From: Burkholderia plantarii
GTDB lineage: Bacteria; Pseudomonadota; Gammaproteobacteria; Burkholderiales; Burkholderiaceae
NCBI RefSeq assembly: GCF_001411805.1
Contig: NZ_CP007212.1
Location: forward strand, 744,001-808,000
Direction of reading: 5' to 3'
DNA: 64,000 nt
Shown here piece after piece: positions 26,232-35,425 of the stretch (position 1 is the first letter of the stretch; the number at the start of each line of letters is the position of its first letter). The notes beneath the pieces are model-generated. The model ran no database searches and was not told the DNA's origin. It saw nothing but the letters and a program-made list of their open reading frames with translations. The translations under genes and the position numbers were made by a program.

Positions 26232-27275
26232 TCACTCGGCGGCCCGGAACGTAATCGTAATGTTCGAAGGGGTGCTTCCGTTAACATCGGGCGGCAACGG
26301 CGTGCTGGCCCGCACGGCGTTGACGACGGCGTCGTCCCAGGCGGCGTTGCCGCTCGGTCGCGTCACCGTGACGCCGAGCACGTCGCCACTTGGCGAACAG
26401 CGTACCTGCACGCGCGTTTCGAGCCCGCTGCGATCACCGTTCCAGATGATGTTCGGCTTGACGCGGCGCTTCACCTTGTCGGCGTAGCCCGGCGACGCGG
26501 CGTTGCCGCCCGAGCCGGTGCCGGTGCCGCTCCTGGCGAGCCCTTCGCCGCCGCCCTGGCCGCCACCCACCTGGCCCTGCAGCTGCGCGAGGCGCGCCTG
26601 GCGCTCCTTGTCGAGCTTCGCCTTGGACGCCGCGTCGGCCTTCGCCTTCGCGGCCGCTTCCGCCTTGGCCTTCGCCGCGGCTTCGGCCTTTGCCGCCGCG
26701 GCTTTCTCGGCCTGTTCCTTCTTCTCGGCCTCCGCCTGCGCCTGGGCTTGCGCCTGCTTGCGCTGCTGCTCGAGCTTCTGCTGTTCGAGCTTCTTCTGCT
26801 GGTCGGCAAGCTGCTGCTGGCGCAGCTTGTCGGCCTGCCGCTGCTTCTCGGCCGCCTGCTGCTGGGCGAGCTGCTGCGCGGCCAGCGCCGCGCGCCTGGC
26901 CTCGGCTTCCTGCTGCGCCTTTTCCTGCTCGCGACGCTGCTCGGCGAGCTGCGCCTCGCGCGCGGCCGCTTCCTGCTGCTGGCGGCGCTTCTGCTGCAGC
27001 GCGATCTCGGCTTCGTCGTCGCGGGCGGGCGGCGGCGCGGGCGCGACCTGCGCCGGCGGTGGCGGCGGAGCGGGGCGCGGCGTCGGCGAATCCGGCACCT
27101 CGCTCCACAGCTCGGCTTCCGCGCCGGCCGGCGTGCTGTTCTGCCACTGCACGCCGTGATAGAGGAACAGCGCGAGCAGCACGTGGATCAGCGCCGCGAG
27201 CGCGAACGCCCGCCCCGTGCCGCGCTCGCGAGGCGGCTGCAGCGGGGAAGCGGAGCGCCGGGTGCGTTGGTTCAT
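26232..27275 (-). CDS. tolA: Cell envelope integrity protein TolA
   Basis: 347 residues. One membrane helix near residues 22-40 (FALAALIHVLLALFLYHGV), a very long periplasmic helix rich in Ala, Lys, Gln, Glu and Arg (about 95-235, the region with the densest coiled-coil-like repeats), and a C-terminal globular domain (residues 265-347; VQVRCSPSGDVLGVTVTRPSG) that contacts TolB and Pal. The start overlaps the tolR stop by 4 bases (ATGA). The long low-complexity central region produces misleading frames on both strands. Confidence 0.96.
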   Translation of the reverse strand: MNQRTRRSASPLQPPRERGTGRAFALAALIHVLLALFLYHGVQWQNSTPAGAEAELWSEVPDSPTPRPAPPPPPAQVAPAPPPARDDEAEIALQQKRRQQQEAAAREAQLAEQRREQEKAQQEAEARRAALAAQQLAQQQAAEKQRQADKLRQQQLADQQKKLEQQKLEQQRKQAQAQAQAEAEKKEQAEKAAAAKAEAAAKAKAEAAAKAKADAASKAKLDKERQARLAQLQGQVGGGQGGGEGLARSGTGTGSGGNAASPGYADKVKRRVKPNIIWNGDRSGLETRVQVRCSPSGDVLGVTVTRPSGNAAWDDAVVNAVRASTPLPPDVNGSTPSNITITFRAAE

Positions 27276-27721
27276 TGCGATTTGACGAGGAGGCCCACGC
27301 GCTTCACGCCGCGCGCTTTCAGATCCGACATCACGGTCATCACCGCGTCGTACTGGACGGTCTTGTCGGCCGCGATCACGACCGGCTGGTCCGGGTGGTC
27401 GGCCTGCCGCGACGCGATGAAGTCGTCGAGCTCGGCCTTCGTCATCGTGTCTTCCTGCGACGCGCCGGCGTCGCTCTTGTAGCGCACGCTCATCTTGCCG
27501 CTGGCCTGGATGTTGACGACCACGGGCGGCGTCTGCTCCTGCGGCGACGCGTTGCCGACGGTGGGCAGGTTCACGATCGACGGCGCGACGAGCGGCGCCG
27601 TCACCATGAAGATCACGAGCAGCACCAGCATTACGTCGATGTAGGGCACGACGTTGATGTCGGCCATCGAGCGGCGCGAGCGGCCGCCGCGCATGCTGGA
27701 ACGAAGGGGAGTGCCGGCCAT
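27272..27721 (-). CDS. tolR: Tol-Pal system protein TolR
   Basis: 149 residues, ExbD/TolR family. Cytoplasmic N terminus, one membrane helix with the proton-pathway Asp in INVVPYIDVMLVLLVIFMVT (near residue 28), then a periplasmic domain. With TolQ it forms the proton motor that energises TolA. Starts 10 bases after tolQ and overlaps tolA by 4. Confidence 0.97.
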   Translation of the reverse strand: MAGTPLRSSMRGGRSRRSMADINVVPYIDVMLVLLVIFMVTAPLVAPSIVNLPTVGNASPQEQTPPVVVNIQASGKMSVRYKSDAGASQEDTMTKAELDDFIASRQADHPDQPVVIAADKTVQYDAVMTVMSDLKARGVKRVGLLVKSQ

Positions 27722-27731
27722 CGCGTGCTCC

Positions 27732-28409
27732 TTATTGCGCCTGACGTTGCAGGATGTTCGAGAACTCCTCGACGAAGGTCTCGAAGCGGCTCGCGAGGCG
27801 ATCGATGTCGTGCGCGTAGCGGTTGTAGGCGACCACGGCCGGGATCGCGGCGAACAGGCCGATCGCGGTGGCCACCAGCGCTTCGGCGATGCCGGGCGCG
27901 ACGTTGGCGAGCGTGGCCTGCTGCACGTTGGCGAGGCCGCGGAACGAATTCATGATCCCCCACACGGTGCCGAACAGGCCGATGTACGGGCTGACCGAGC
28001 CGACCGAGGCGAGGAACGCGAGGTTCGCCTCGAGCATGTCCATCTCGCGCTGGAACGCGGCGCGCATCGCGCGGCGTGCGCCGTCGAGGATCAGCGACGG
28101 GTCCGAGATGCGCTTTTCCTTGGCTTTCAGAAACTCGCGCATGCCCGATTCGAAGATCCGCTCGAGCGAGCCGATCGTGTGGCGGTTGTTGGCCGCGCTC
28201 TGGTACAGCGCCTGCAGGTCGCCGCCGGACCAGAAGTCGCGCTCGAAGCGCTCGGTCTGCTTGCGCGCGCGGCGCAGCGCGAACCATTTGCGGAAAATGA
28301 ACGTCCAGGACATCAGCGACAGCAGCAGAAGCAGCCCCATCACCGCCTGGGCAAGCACGCTCGCATTGAGGACGAGAGAAACGATCGACAGGTCTTGTGC
28401 AGAGTTCAT
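27732..28409 (-). CDS. tolQ: Tol-Pal system protein TolQ
   Basis: 225 residues from the ATG at 28409; 24 in-frame codons upstream lack the conserved N terminus. Three membrane helices (near 15-35, 125-150, 165-190) and the MotA/TolQ/ExbB core with ASVGSVSPYIGLFGTVWGIMNSFRGL and APGIAEALVATAIGLFAAIPAV. Proton-channel part of the Tol motor, made with TolR. Confidence 0.97.
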   Translation of the reverse strand: MNSAQDLSIVSLVLNASVLAQAVMGLLLLLSLMSWTFIFRKWFALRRARKQTERFERDFWSGGDLQALYQSAANNRHTIGSLERIFESGMREFLKAKEKRISDPSLILDGARRAMRAAFQREMDMLEANLAFLASVGSVSPYIGLFGTVWGIMNSFRGLANVQQATLANVAPGIAEALVATAIGLFAAIPAVVAYNRYAHDIDRLASRFETFVEEFSNILQRQAQ

Positions 28410-28597
28410 AGGTGTGTGGTTAACGTGCTTCTTGGCCGTCGCGTCGCGCCTTGTCGCCATGGCGCGGTACGGGTCCGGCATCCGGTTCTTGGTGGCCGGC
28501 CGGCGTTCTCGCCGGCGGCCCGAGCCTGGCTCCGGCCCGGTGTTCTCGTTGGTCCCGAATCAGGGTCGCAAGTTCATCGGCTCTGTTTAAACGGCGC

Positions 28598-29068
28598 TCA
28601 TGTGTCGGCCGTTGACAGACATTGCATCGGACCCTGTTCGAGCGCCGTGCGCACCATCGGCGGAATGCCCGTCGGGCGCATGGTTTCGCGATGGACCCAG
28701 CCGATGCCGATGCGGCCGGAGGCGAGCAGCACGCTGTCGAGCCAGGCTTCCTGGACGAACACCAGCGAGGCGCGGCCGAAGCGCTCGATCCGGCTCCTGA
28801 CCGTCAGCAGGTCGTCGAGCCGGGCCGGGGCGCGGTAGTCGACGGCGGTATCGCGCACCACGAACATCGCTCCCGTTTCGGCGCCTACCCGGTGCTGGTC
28901 GAGGCCGCATGCTCGCAGCCATTCGGTGCGGGCCCGCTCGAAATACTTCAGATAGTTCGCGTGGAAGACGATGCCGCCGGCGTCGGTGTCCTCGTAATAC
29001 ACGCGAACCGGCCAGTCGAACGAAAAGGCGGTGTTGGGCGGTCCGGACGGTCGATTGGGCGGATTCAT
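28598..29068 (-). CDS. ybgC: Acyl-CoA thioesterase YbgC
   Basis: 156 residues from the ATG at 29068, three codons inside another possible start. Hotdog-fold thioesterase with the family motif YYEDTDAGGIVFHANYLKYFE near residue 24, the Asp being catalytic, and RTEWLRACGL. In many proteobacteria it opens the tol-pal operon; here it lies 188 bases upstream of tolQ on the same strand. Hydrolyses acyl-CoA, possibly linked to phospholipid turnover. Confidence 0.94.
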   Translation of the reverse strand: MNPPNRPSGPPNTAFSFDWPVRVYYEDTDAGGIVFHANYLKYFERARTEWLRACGLDQHRVGAETGAMFVVRDTAVDYRAPARLDDLLTVRSRIERFGRASLVFVQEAWLDSVLLASGRIGIGWVHRETMRPTGIPPMVRTALEQGPMQCLSTADT

Positions 29069-29188
29069 GGCGCGCATTCTACCGGAAGCTTTCGCGCCGT
29101 TTGGTAACCGAATGTTGCGCGTGCGACGACTGGCCCGAGGGCGCCCGAAGGCCGACCGGAGCGGGCTCCGGGCGATTTCCGGAAGGGC

Positions 29189-29935
29189 TCAGCCGCGGTG
29201 GACGGCGAGGCCGGCCGGTGCCTGGGCGACGGGCATCATCTCGACCGTGTTGATGTTGACGTGGGCGGGGCGCGTCGCGATCCAGTAGATGGTATCGGCG
29301 ATGTCCTCGGCCGTGAGCGGCTGGACGTTGGCGTAGACGTTCGAGGCCTTGGTGTCGTCGCCGCGGAAGCGCACGTTCGAGAACTCGGTGCCGCCGCAGA
29401 GGCCCGGCTCGATGTCGGTCACGCGCAGCGGCGTACCGAGCAGGTCGGTGCGCAGGTTCAGGCTGAATTGTCGGACGAATGCCTTGGTCGCGCCGTAGAC
29501 GTTGCCGCCCGCGTAGGGATAGGTGCCGGCAACCGAGCCGAGGTTGAAGATGTGACCGCGGCCGCGCGCGATCATGCCGGGCAGCAGCGTGTGCGTGACG
29601 GTGACGAGGCCCGAGCAGTTGGTGTCGATCATGGTCTGCCACTCGTCGAGGCTGGCCTTCTGGGCCGGCTCCACGCCGAGCGCGAGGCCGGCATTGTTGA
29701 CGAGCACGTCGATGTCGGCGAATCCGGCGGGCAGGCCTTTCAGCACGGCGTCGACGGCGGCGCGGTCGCGCACGTCGAGCTCGACGGGCAGCAGGGCCTC
29801 GCCCAGTTCGGCGGCAAGCGCGTCGAGACGATCCTTGCGGCGCGCGCTGGCGACGACGCGATGGCCGCCCTTGACGAAGGCCCTGGCGATGGCGGCGCCG
29901 AATCCTGCGGATGCGCCGGTGACGAACACGATCAT
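29189..29935 (-). CDS. SDR oxidoreductase, YdfG-like (NADP-dependent 3-hydroxy acid dehydrogenase type)
   Basis: 248 residues, AGGAG upstream of the ATG. TGASAGFGAAIA near residue 6 is the cofactor motif with ASARRKDRL giving basic residues that favour NADP; NNAGLALGVEPA near 80; Ser and Tyr-X3-Lys (GSVAGTYPYAGGNVYGATK) catalytic; C-terminal GGTEFSNVRFRGDD typical of YdfG, which acts on 3-hydroxy acids such as L-allo-threonine. Stands alone between ybgC and glyA on the minus strand. Confidence 0.9.
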   Translation of the reverse strand: MIVFVTGASAGFGAAIARAFVKGGHRVVASARRKDRLDALAAELGEALLPVELDVRDRAAVDAVLKGLPAGFADIDVLVNNAGLALGVEPAQKASLDEWQTMIDTNCSGLVTVTHTLLPGMIARGRGHIFNLGSVAGTYPYAGGNVYGATKAFVRQFSLNLRTDLLGTPLRVTDIEPGLCGGTEFSNVRFRGDDTKASNVYANVQPLTAEDIADTIYWIATRPAHVNINTVEMMPVAQAPAGLAVHRG

Positions 29936-30437
29936 TGCTGCTGCTCCTGGTCGGTGAGGTGAAGCGATGGGGAACGCGTTAGCCTACTGACATTGCCGCG
30001 TTGCGGCAAGGCGACGCCGCGTGACGCCGGCATCGACGTGCAGGCGGTTTTCGGGCTGCCTTGGTGCATTGCGGAAAACGTGCAAATCCCCGCTGGACGG
30101 GGCCGCCAGCCTGATTTTGTTTGCTCCCCGATTGCGCCGGCGGGCGGCCCGGCCGGTTGCCTATTCACCATGCATCCAATAAACTACGGCGCTAATCACC
30201 CCCTGCGTGACTGGCGATAGAACCCTCCGGGGTCAAGGTGGAGCGTCCCACCGTGAAGCGCAGGGTGCCGTTTTTGCCGTTCGCCTGGGCAGCCGTTGTG
30301 CGCCGTTGCGTGCATCGCCGGTGGCTGTCCCGCCTCGCGTCAACCGGATTCTTCCGCCACGTCGGGCTGGCCATGCCGCCAGCAACGCAATGTACTCGGC
30401 CGCCTCGGTCAACCTGTACACACTTAACGGAAACCGT
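29936..30437. other. Intergenic region and leader upstream of glyA
   Basis: About 500 bases with no gene. The open frame reaching from 30207 into glyA does not resemble the SHMT N terminus, so it is not included. A promoter-like TTGCCT-N17-TAAACT at 30157-30185 would give a 5' leader of about 245 bases. I see a short GGTGG/CCACC hairpin but no riboswitch consensus that I recognise. Confidence 0.5.
30157..30185 (+). promoter_or_regulatory. Putative sigma-70-type promoter for glyA-nrdR
   Basis: TTGCCT and TAAACT separated by 17 bases, in an AT-rich pocket of an otherwise GC-rich intergenic region. The distance to the glyA start (about 245 bases) is long, so a nearer promoter is possible. Confidence 0.4.
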
Positions 30438-31685
30438 ATGTTTGACAGAGCCCAAAGCACCATCGCGAACGTTGATCCCGACCTCTGGCAGGCGATCCAG
30501 CAGGAAAACCAGCGCCAGGAAGATCACATCGAGCTGATCGCCTCCGAGAACTACACGAGCCCGGCCGTGATGGCCGCGCAAGGCTCGCAGCTGACCAACA
30601 AGTACGCCGAGGGCTATCCCGGCAAGCGCTACTACGGCGGTTGCGAATACGTGGACGTGGTCGAACAGCTGGCGATCGACCGCGTCAAGGCGCTGTTCGG
30701 CGCGGACGCGGCCAACGTGCAGCCGAACTCGGGCTCGCAGGCCAACCAGGGCGTGTTCTTCGCGATGTTGAAGCCCGGCGACACGATCATGGGGATGAGC
30801 CTCGCGCACGGCGGCCACCTCACGCACGGCTCGCCGGTGAACATGTCGGGCAAGTGGTTCAACGTGGTGAGCTACGGCCTGAACGAAGACGAGGACATCG
30901 ACTACGAAGCGGCCGAAAAGCTGGCACAGGAACACAAGCCGAAGATGATCGTGGCGGGCGCGTCGGCGTTCGCGCTGAAGATCGACTTCGAGCGTCTGGC
31001 GAGGATCGCGAAGTCGGTGGGCGCGTACCTGATGGTGGACATGGCGCACTACGCGGGGCTGATCGCGGCGGGCGTGTATCCGAACCCGGTGCCGCACGCG
31101 GACTTCGTGACGACGACCACGCACAAGAGCCTGCGCGGCCCGCGCGGCGGGGTGATCCTGATGAGGGCCGAGTACGAGAAGCCGATCAACTCGGCGATCT
31201 TCCCGGGGATCCAGGGTGGCCCGCTGATGCACGTGATCGCGGCGAAGGCGGTGGCGTTCAAGGAAGCGGCGCAGCCGGAGTTCAAGGCGTATCAGCAGCA
31301 GGTGGTGGAGAACGCGCGGGTGCTGGCGCAGACGCTGGTCAAGCGCGGGCTGCGGATCGTGTCGGGTCGCACGGAAAGCCACGTGATGCTGGTGGACCTG
31401 CAGGCGAAGAAGATCACGGGCAAGGCGGCGGAAGCGGCGCTGGGCGCGGCGCACATCACGGTGAACAAGAACGCGATTCCGAACGATCCGGAGAAGCCGT
31501 TCGTGACGAGCGGGATTCGTCTGGGTTCGCCGGCGATGACGACGCGCGGCTTCGGCGCGAAGCAAGCCGAGATCGTCGGCAACCTGATCGCCGACGTGCT
31601 CGACAATCCGGAAGACACGGCGACCATCGAGCGCGTGCGCGCGCAGGTGGCCGAGCTGACGAAGCAGTTCCCGGTCTACCGCTGA
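30438..31685 (+). CDS. glyA: Serine hydroxymethyltransferase
   Basis: 415 residues, normal length. PLP enzyme interconverting serine and glycine with tetrahydrofolate. Lys230 in [14 protein letters not shown] is the Schiff-base lysine; [21 protein letters not shown] near residue 26, [18 protein letters not shown] near 53, and [19 protein letters not shown] residues near 92 are conserved. The ATG at 30438 matches the usual N terminus ([17 protein letters not shown]). Leads a two-gene unit with nrdR, 6 bases downstream. Confidence 0.98.
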   Translation: MFDRAQSTIANVDPDLWQAIQQENQRQEDHIELIASENYTSPAVMAAQGSQLTNKYAEGYPGKRYYGGCEYVDVVEQLAIDRVKALFGADAANVQPNSGSQANQGVFFAMLKPGDTIMGMSLAHGGHLTHGSPVNMSGKWFNVVSYGLNEDEDIDYEAAEKLAQEHKPKMIVAGASAFALKIDFERLARIAKSVGAYLMVDMAHYAGLIAAGVYPNPVPHADFVTTTTHKSLRGPRGGVILMRAEYEKPINSAIFPGIQGGPLMHVIAAKAVAFKEAAQPEFKAYQQQVVENARVLAQTLVKRGLRIVSGRTESHVMLVDLQAKKITGKAAEAALGAAHITVNKNAIPNDPEKPFVTSGIRLGSPAMTTRGFGAKQAEIVGNLIADVLDNPEDTATIERVRAQVAELTKQFPVYR

Positions 31686-31691
31686 TCGGTC

Positions 31692-32171
31692 ATGCGCTGT
31701 CCGTTCTGCCGGCACGACGACACGCAGGTGGTGGATTCGCGCGTGTCCGAGGACGGCGCCGCGATTCGCCGGCGCCGCCGCTGCTCCGCCTGCGACAAGC
31801 GTTTCACCACGTATGAACGGGTCGAGCTGGCGTTGCCGGCCGTCGTCAAGAAGGACGGCAGCCGCACCGAGTTCGACCGCCGCAAGCTCGTCGCGAGCAT
31901 GCAACTGGCGTTGCGCAAGCGCCCGGTGGCGGCGGACGCGATCGATGCGGCGGTGTCGCGCATCGAATACCAGCTGCTCGCCACCGGCGAGCGCGAGGTG
32001 CGCAGCGAAAAGCTCGGCGAACTCGTGATGAACGAGTTGCGCGGCCTCGACACGATCGCCTACGTGCGGTTCGCGTCGGTTTACCGGCGCTTCGAGGACG
32101 TCTCCGAATTCGCCGACGTCATCGAGGAATTCCGCCGCTCGGGGCCGTCGAAGACGCCCCGCAAGCGCTGA
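31692..32171 (+). CDS. nrdR: Transcriptional repressor NrdR
   Basis: 159 residues. N-terminal zinc ribbon: [17 protein letters not shown] and CSACDKRF give the four cysteines; then an ATP cone (residues 50-135). Represses ribonucleotide reductase operons in response to dATP/ATP. The pairing with glyA is common in proteobacteria. RRRRC segment near residue 32 is the usual NrdR basic stretch. Confidence 0.97.
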   Translation: MRCPFCRHDDTQVVDSRVSEDGAAIRRRRRCSACDKRFTTYERVELALPAVVKKDGSRTEFDRRKLVASMQLALRKRPVAADAIDAAVSRIEYQLLATGEREVRSEKLGELVMNELRGLDTIAYVRFASVYRRFEDVSEFADVIEEFRRSGPSKTPRKR

Positions 32172-32328
32172 CTCCACCCTTCCCGATTTCATTTCCGGTC
32201 TCCTGAAGCCGATCTCGCCGTGACGATTGTCACCGGCGCGGTCGGCTCACGCCATTCGGCCGTCCGGCCAATGGCGCGCCCGCGTTCGCCCCGCTACAGT
32301 CGTTGCGTCGTGTCGGCGGAGCGGGATC

Positions 32329-32898
32329 ATGCGGGACAGAAGCAGGGCGGCGGGCGTCACGCTCGTCGAATCGATGGTGGCGCTCGCGCTGGTGGCGCTC
32401 GTCGCGACCTATGCGATGCCGTCGTTCGTCGCGTGGCGGCAGCGCGACCAGGTGGATGCGCGCGCAACGACCATGCTCGCCGCGCTCGCGGCGGCGCGTG
32501 TCGAATCGGTCGCGCGCGGCGTGCGCGTCGCGCTGTGCCGCGGCGATGGCGGCGCCGGGCCGCCTTGCGTCGAGGCCCGGCAGCGCTGCGACGGCGACGG
32601 CGCGTGGTCGTGCGCATGGGCGGTGGTGGCGCTCGATGTGACGGCGCCGGGCGGCCCGGCGCGCGGCACGGTCCTGCGCAGGATTCCGGCCGATCCCGGC
32701 GTACGCGTCGACGGCGCCGCGGCCGACGTCGTGTTCACGCCGCCCGTCGGGCAGGTGATCGGCGGCTTCCGGCGCTTCGACTTTTCACCAGGTGCGCCGA
32801 CCTCCGCAACGGGGGCGGCCGATGCCTCGCGTTGCCTGAGGATTGCAGCCGGCGGCCGGGCCCGGCTGTCGCCGGGACGCTGCGGAGCCGCCCGATGA
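32329..32898 (+). CDS. Type IV minor pilin FimT/GspH family
   Basis: 189 residues. The prepilin N terminus is basic MRDRSRAAG then VTLVESMVALALVALVATYAMPSF; cleavage after Gly leaves the Val1 methylated residue and Glu5. A Cys-rich region follows (CRGDGGAGPPC, CDGDGAWSCAW), typical of FimT disulfides. First of five overlapping pilin-like genes; ATG 32329 preceded by GCGGAGCGGG. Minor pilins prime assembly of the type IV pilus. Confidence 0.85.
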   Translation: MRDRSRAAGVTLVESMVALALVALVATYAMPSFVAWRQRDQVDARATTMLAALAAARVESVARGVRVALCRGDGGAGPPCVEARQRCDGDGAWSCAWAVVALDVTAPGGPARGTVLRRIPADPGVRVDGAAADVVFTPPVGQVIGGFRRFDFSPGAPTSATGAADASRCLRIAAGGRARLSPGRCGAAR

Positions 32899-33299
32899 GG
32901 CATGCACGGGCGGCAATGGCCGGCAGTTCGCTGCTCGAAGTCGCGATCGCGTTGCTGCTGCTGGCCGGGGCGACGGTCGGCGTGCTCGGCACGCAACTCA
33001 CGATGCGCCATCTCGAGACCGATCTGGCGATGCGTGTGCAGGCGTGGCGGCTCGCGGATTCGCGTGCCGAACTGGCGCGCAGCGAAAGCGTGTCGACGGT
33101 CGACTGGGCGCGCGCCACGCCCGACCTGCCCGGCGCGCGGTTCGATGAAGCGACGCGCGACGGCCACGCGCTCGTCACCGTGTTCTGGCGGCGTCGCGGT
33201 CATGGCGCGGCACCGCGCGCTTGCGATCAATGGGCGAGCGGCACGCGCGAGCCGGCCGGCTGTGTCGCACTGGCTTATTCCGAGGGTCCATTGCCGTGA
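32895..33299 (+). CDS. Type IV minor pilin PilV-like
   Basis: 134 residues, ATG overlapping the previous stop (ATGA). N terminus MRHARAAMAGSSLLEVAIALLLLAGATVGVLG: cleavage after Gly gives SSLLE with Glu5 in place. The rest is short and ends in CDQWASGTREPAGC, two cysteines likely paired. PilV-type minor pilins act in the pilus initiation complex. Confidence 0.8.
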   Translation: MRHARAAMAGSSLLEVAIALLLLAGATVGVLGTQLTMRHLETDLAMRVQAWRLADSRAELARSESVSTVDWARATPDLPGARFDEATRDGHALVTVFWRRRGHGAAPRACDQWASGTREPAGCVALAYSEGPLP

Positions 33300-34099
33300 G
33301 AAAGCGCCGTCAGCGCGCGCACACGCTGGTCGAGGCGCTCGTCGCGTTGGCGCTGGCGGCGTTCGTACTGGCCGCCGCCGTGGCGCTGTACCGGACCCAG
33401 CGTGCTGCCTATGGCGCGTCGGTCGATGCCGCGCGAGCGCGCGACGCGGCGGCGGTCGCACTGACGCTCGTCGCGCAGTCGGTGCGGATGGCGGGCTTCG
33501 TGCCGCTCGATGCGCGCATGGCCGGTGTCGCGCCGCTGTTCGGATGCTCGTCGGGGCGCGTGGCCGGTGACGCCACGCGGCCGGCCTGTTTTGCCGAGAC
33601 CGACGGCTCCGATGGCTTGCTCGTGCGCTATGTCGGCGATGCCGTCTCCACCTGGCCGACCGCGGACGGGCGCGTGACCGACTGCCTGGGGCAGGGCGTC
33701 GGCGCCGTGGGCGACCGGCCGCTGGTCGTCAACCGCTATTTCGTGCGGTCAGGCAGGTCGGCGCGCGGCCCGGAGCTGTATTGCGAGGGCAGCGGCCGGC
33801 CCGGCGTCGCGCAGCCGCTCGTGGAAGGCATCGAACGCCTGCGTCTGCGGTATCGGCTGCGAGGGAGGGCTGCATGGCGAGACGCCTCGGCTTTGGCGGC
33901 CGGCGCGTGGCGCGAGGTCGTCGCGATCGAAGTCTGCGTGCAGGTGCGAGGCACGGCGCCGGCGCAGGCCGCACGCTATCTCGATTGCGACGGCACGATG
34001 CAGAGGAGCCGCGACGGGCGGCGCCGCTGGAGCGCGCGGCGTTGGCTGTCGTTGCGAAACGCCGGCCTGCCGGCGGGCGCATCGGGAGCGGAGAAATGA
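33296..34099 (+). CDS. Type IV minor pilin PilW-like
   Basis: 267 residues from GTG 33296 (GTGA overlap with the previous gene). The prepilin segment is RAHTLVEALVALALAAFVLAAAVALY, so the usual -1 Gly is replaced by Ala while Glu5 is kept. Longer C-terminal domain with several cysteines (CSSGR, CFAET, CLGQG, CEGSG). PilW proteins join PilV and PilX at the pilus tip. Confidence 0.78.
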   Translation: MRKRRQRAHTLVEALVALALAAFVLAAAVALYRTQRAAYGASVDAARARDAAAVALTLVAQSVRMAGFVPLDARMAGVAPLFGCSSGRVAGDATRPACFAETDGSDGLLVRYVGDAVSTWPTADGRVTDCLGQGVGAVGDRPLVVNRYFVRSGRSARGPELYCEGSGRPGVAQPLVEGIERLRLRYRLRGRAAWRDASALAAGAWREVVAIEVCVQVRGTAPAQAARYLDCDGTMQRSRDGRRRWSARRWLSLRNAGLPAGASGAEK

Positions 34100-34791
34100 A
34101 TCAGGTGGAGGCCGCGAAGTCGTCGGCAGGTCCGAGTCGCGCGGCGTCACGAGCCCATCCGAACGGCGCCGGGCGTCGGCATGCAGCCGGGCATGGCGCA
34201 GCCGTCGGCCGGCTGCGTCGCCGCGCGCGATCGACGGCCTCGGCCTTGCCGGGGGTGCTGACGATCATCGCGGCGCTACTGGTCGCGAGCGCGGGCTGGT
34301 TCGAGATGTCGATCACCGATGCCCGATCGGTGGGCGCCTATGCGTCACGCAGCATCGCGCTGCATGCGGCCGAGGCCGCGCTCGACGCCTGCGAGCGTCG
34401 TCTCGCCGAGCGCGTTTCGTTCGTCGCCGAGACGGCTCCAGCGCCCGCGAACGTGCCGACGCCCGTCGTCCACCATGCATCGATGGCGATGCAGCCGGCC
34501 GGTGCGAGTGCGTCGTCGGCCGAGCCGTTCATGTGGCGGCAGCCGGGCGCGCTCGACGGCCCGTCGGCATGGCGGCCGTTCGCGTCCTGGCCCGGCGCGG
34601 TCGTGCCGCCAGCCTGCCTGATCGAGCGTTGGCCGATCGCGTCGCGCCCGCGCTGGCGTGCCTATGTGATCACGGCGCGCGGCACCGGCGCGACGCCCAC
34701 GACGACGGCCTGGCTGCAACTGCAGCTTGCGTTCGACGATACGCGTCGCGTCGCGCGTCGCTGGCGCCGTGTGGCGGCGCCGCCGTCATGA
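34096..34791 (+). CDS. PilX-like type IV minor pilin, divergent
   Basis: 231 residues, ATG overlapping the previous stop. Unusually long positively charged leader (about 45 residues of RAAS..HPNGAGRR..RRRARST), then a hydrophobic segment ALPGVLTIIAALLVASAGWFEMS near 50-72. There is no clear Gly-X4-Glu prepilin cleavage motif: Glu appears only after the hydrophobic part. PilX proteins often deviate at this site. The C-terminal part contains Trp/Pro-rich stretches and one Cys pair. Confidence 0.65.
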   Translation: MNQVEAAKSSAGPSRAASRAHPNGAGRRHAAGHGAAVGRLRRRARSTASALPGVLTIIAALLVASAGWFEMSITDARSVGAYASRSIALHAAEAALDACERRLAERVSFVAETAPAPANVPTPVVHHASMAMQPAGASASSAEPFMWRQPGALDGPSAWRPFASWPGAVVPPACLIERWPIASRPRWRAYVITARGTGATPTTTAWLQLQLAFDDTRRVARRWRRVAAPPS

Positions 34792-34804
34792 GGGAGGGGA
34801 AGCG

Positions 34805-35263
34805 ATGTCTATCCGATGCATCGGGGCGGCCATGAAAGCACGACGCCGCCCGGGCTTCACGCTCGTCGAGCTGGCGATCGCGCTGGCCGTGGCGGCGCTG
34901 ATCGCCGCGTTCGCGGTGCCGTCGTACCGGCGGCAGATCGCACGCGGCCATCGGCTCGGGGCGGTGACGGCGCTGTACCGCGCCGCTCACGAACTGGCGG
35001 CACGCAGCCACTTCGAGCCGCCGGACCACGAGCTGGCGCTCGGCAACGTGCCCGAGCAGGGCGCGCCCGTCTACCGTCTGTCGGTGCGCGCGGCGCCCGA
35101 CGGCGGTGGTTACGTGCTGATCGCGACGCCGGTCGGGGAAGGGCCGATGCGAGATGACCGATGCGGCAGCTATCTGCTGAGCGCGGACGGCGCGCGCCGC
35201 AATCGATCGCGTGGCGCGACGGGCGCCGGCGAGGTGCGGGACGGCTGCTGGACGATGCTTTGA
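34805..35263 (+). CDS. Type IV pilin-like protein PilE family
   Basis: 152 residues from ATG 34805 behind GAGGGAGGGG. MKARRRPGFTLVELAIALAVAALIAAFAVPSYRRQIARG is a textbook prepilin N terminus: Gly|Phe cleavage, Glu5. Short C-terminal domain ends in CGSYLL and CWTML, the usual disulfide pair of pilE-like minor pilins. Last gene of the pilin block; no pilY1-size gene lies between it and the PilX-like gene. Confidence 0.85.
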   Translation: MSIRCIGAAMKARRRPGFTLVELAIALAVAALIAAFAVPSYRRQIARGHRLGAVTALYRAAHELAARSHFEPPDHELALGNVPEQGAPVYRLSVRAAPDGGGYVLIATPVGEGPMRDDRCGSYLLSADGARRNRSRGATGAGEVRDGCWTML

Positions 35264-35425
35264 AACAAGGGCGTGCCACGCCGGTGATCGCCGGCAGGAG
35301 GCGTGAACCGCCGTGATGTGGAAGGGGGCAGCGGCAGGCAAGGCAGCGAAGCGGCCACGCACCCTGCCTCCGCGCGCGCCTCGCCTCGCGCCCGCCTGCC
35401 TGCGCGAGAGAGCCTTCCCCCGACG

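Noticed and set aside
26434..27159. Open frames on both strands inside tolA
   Set aside because: Created by the Ala/Lys/Gln-rich helix of TolA; no independent gene signal.
30207..30437. In-frame extension upstream of glyA
   Set aside because: The SHMT family begins at MFDRAQ; the upstream peptide is Arg/Pro-rich noise.
29936..30437. Glycine, folate or SAM riboswitch before glyA
   Set aside because: No consensus core for these classes could be matched in the leader.
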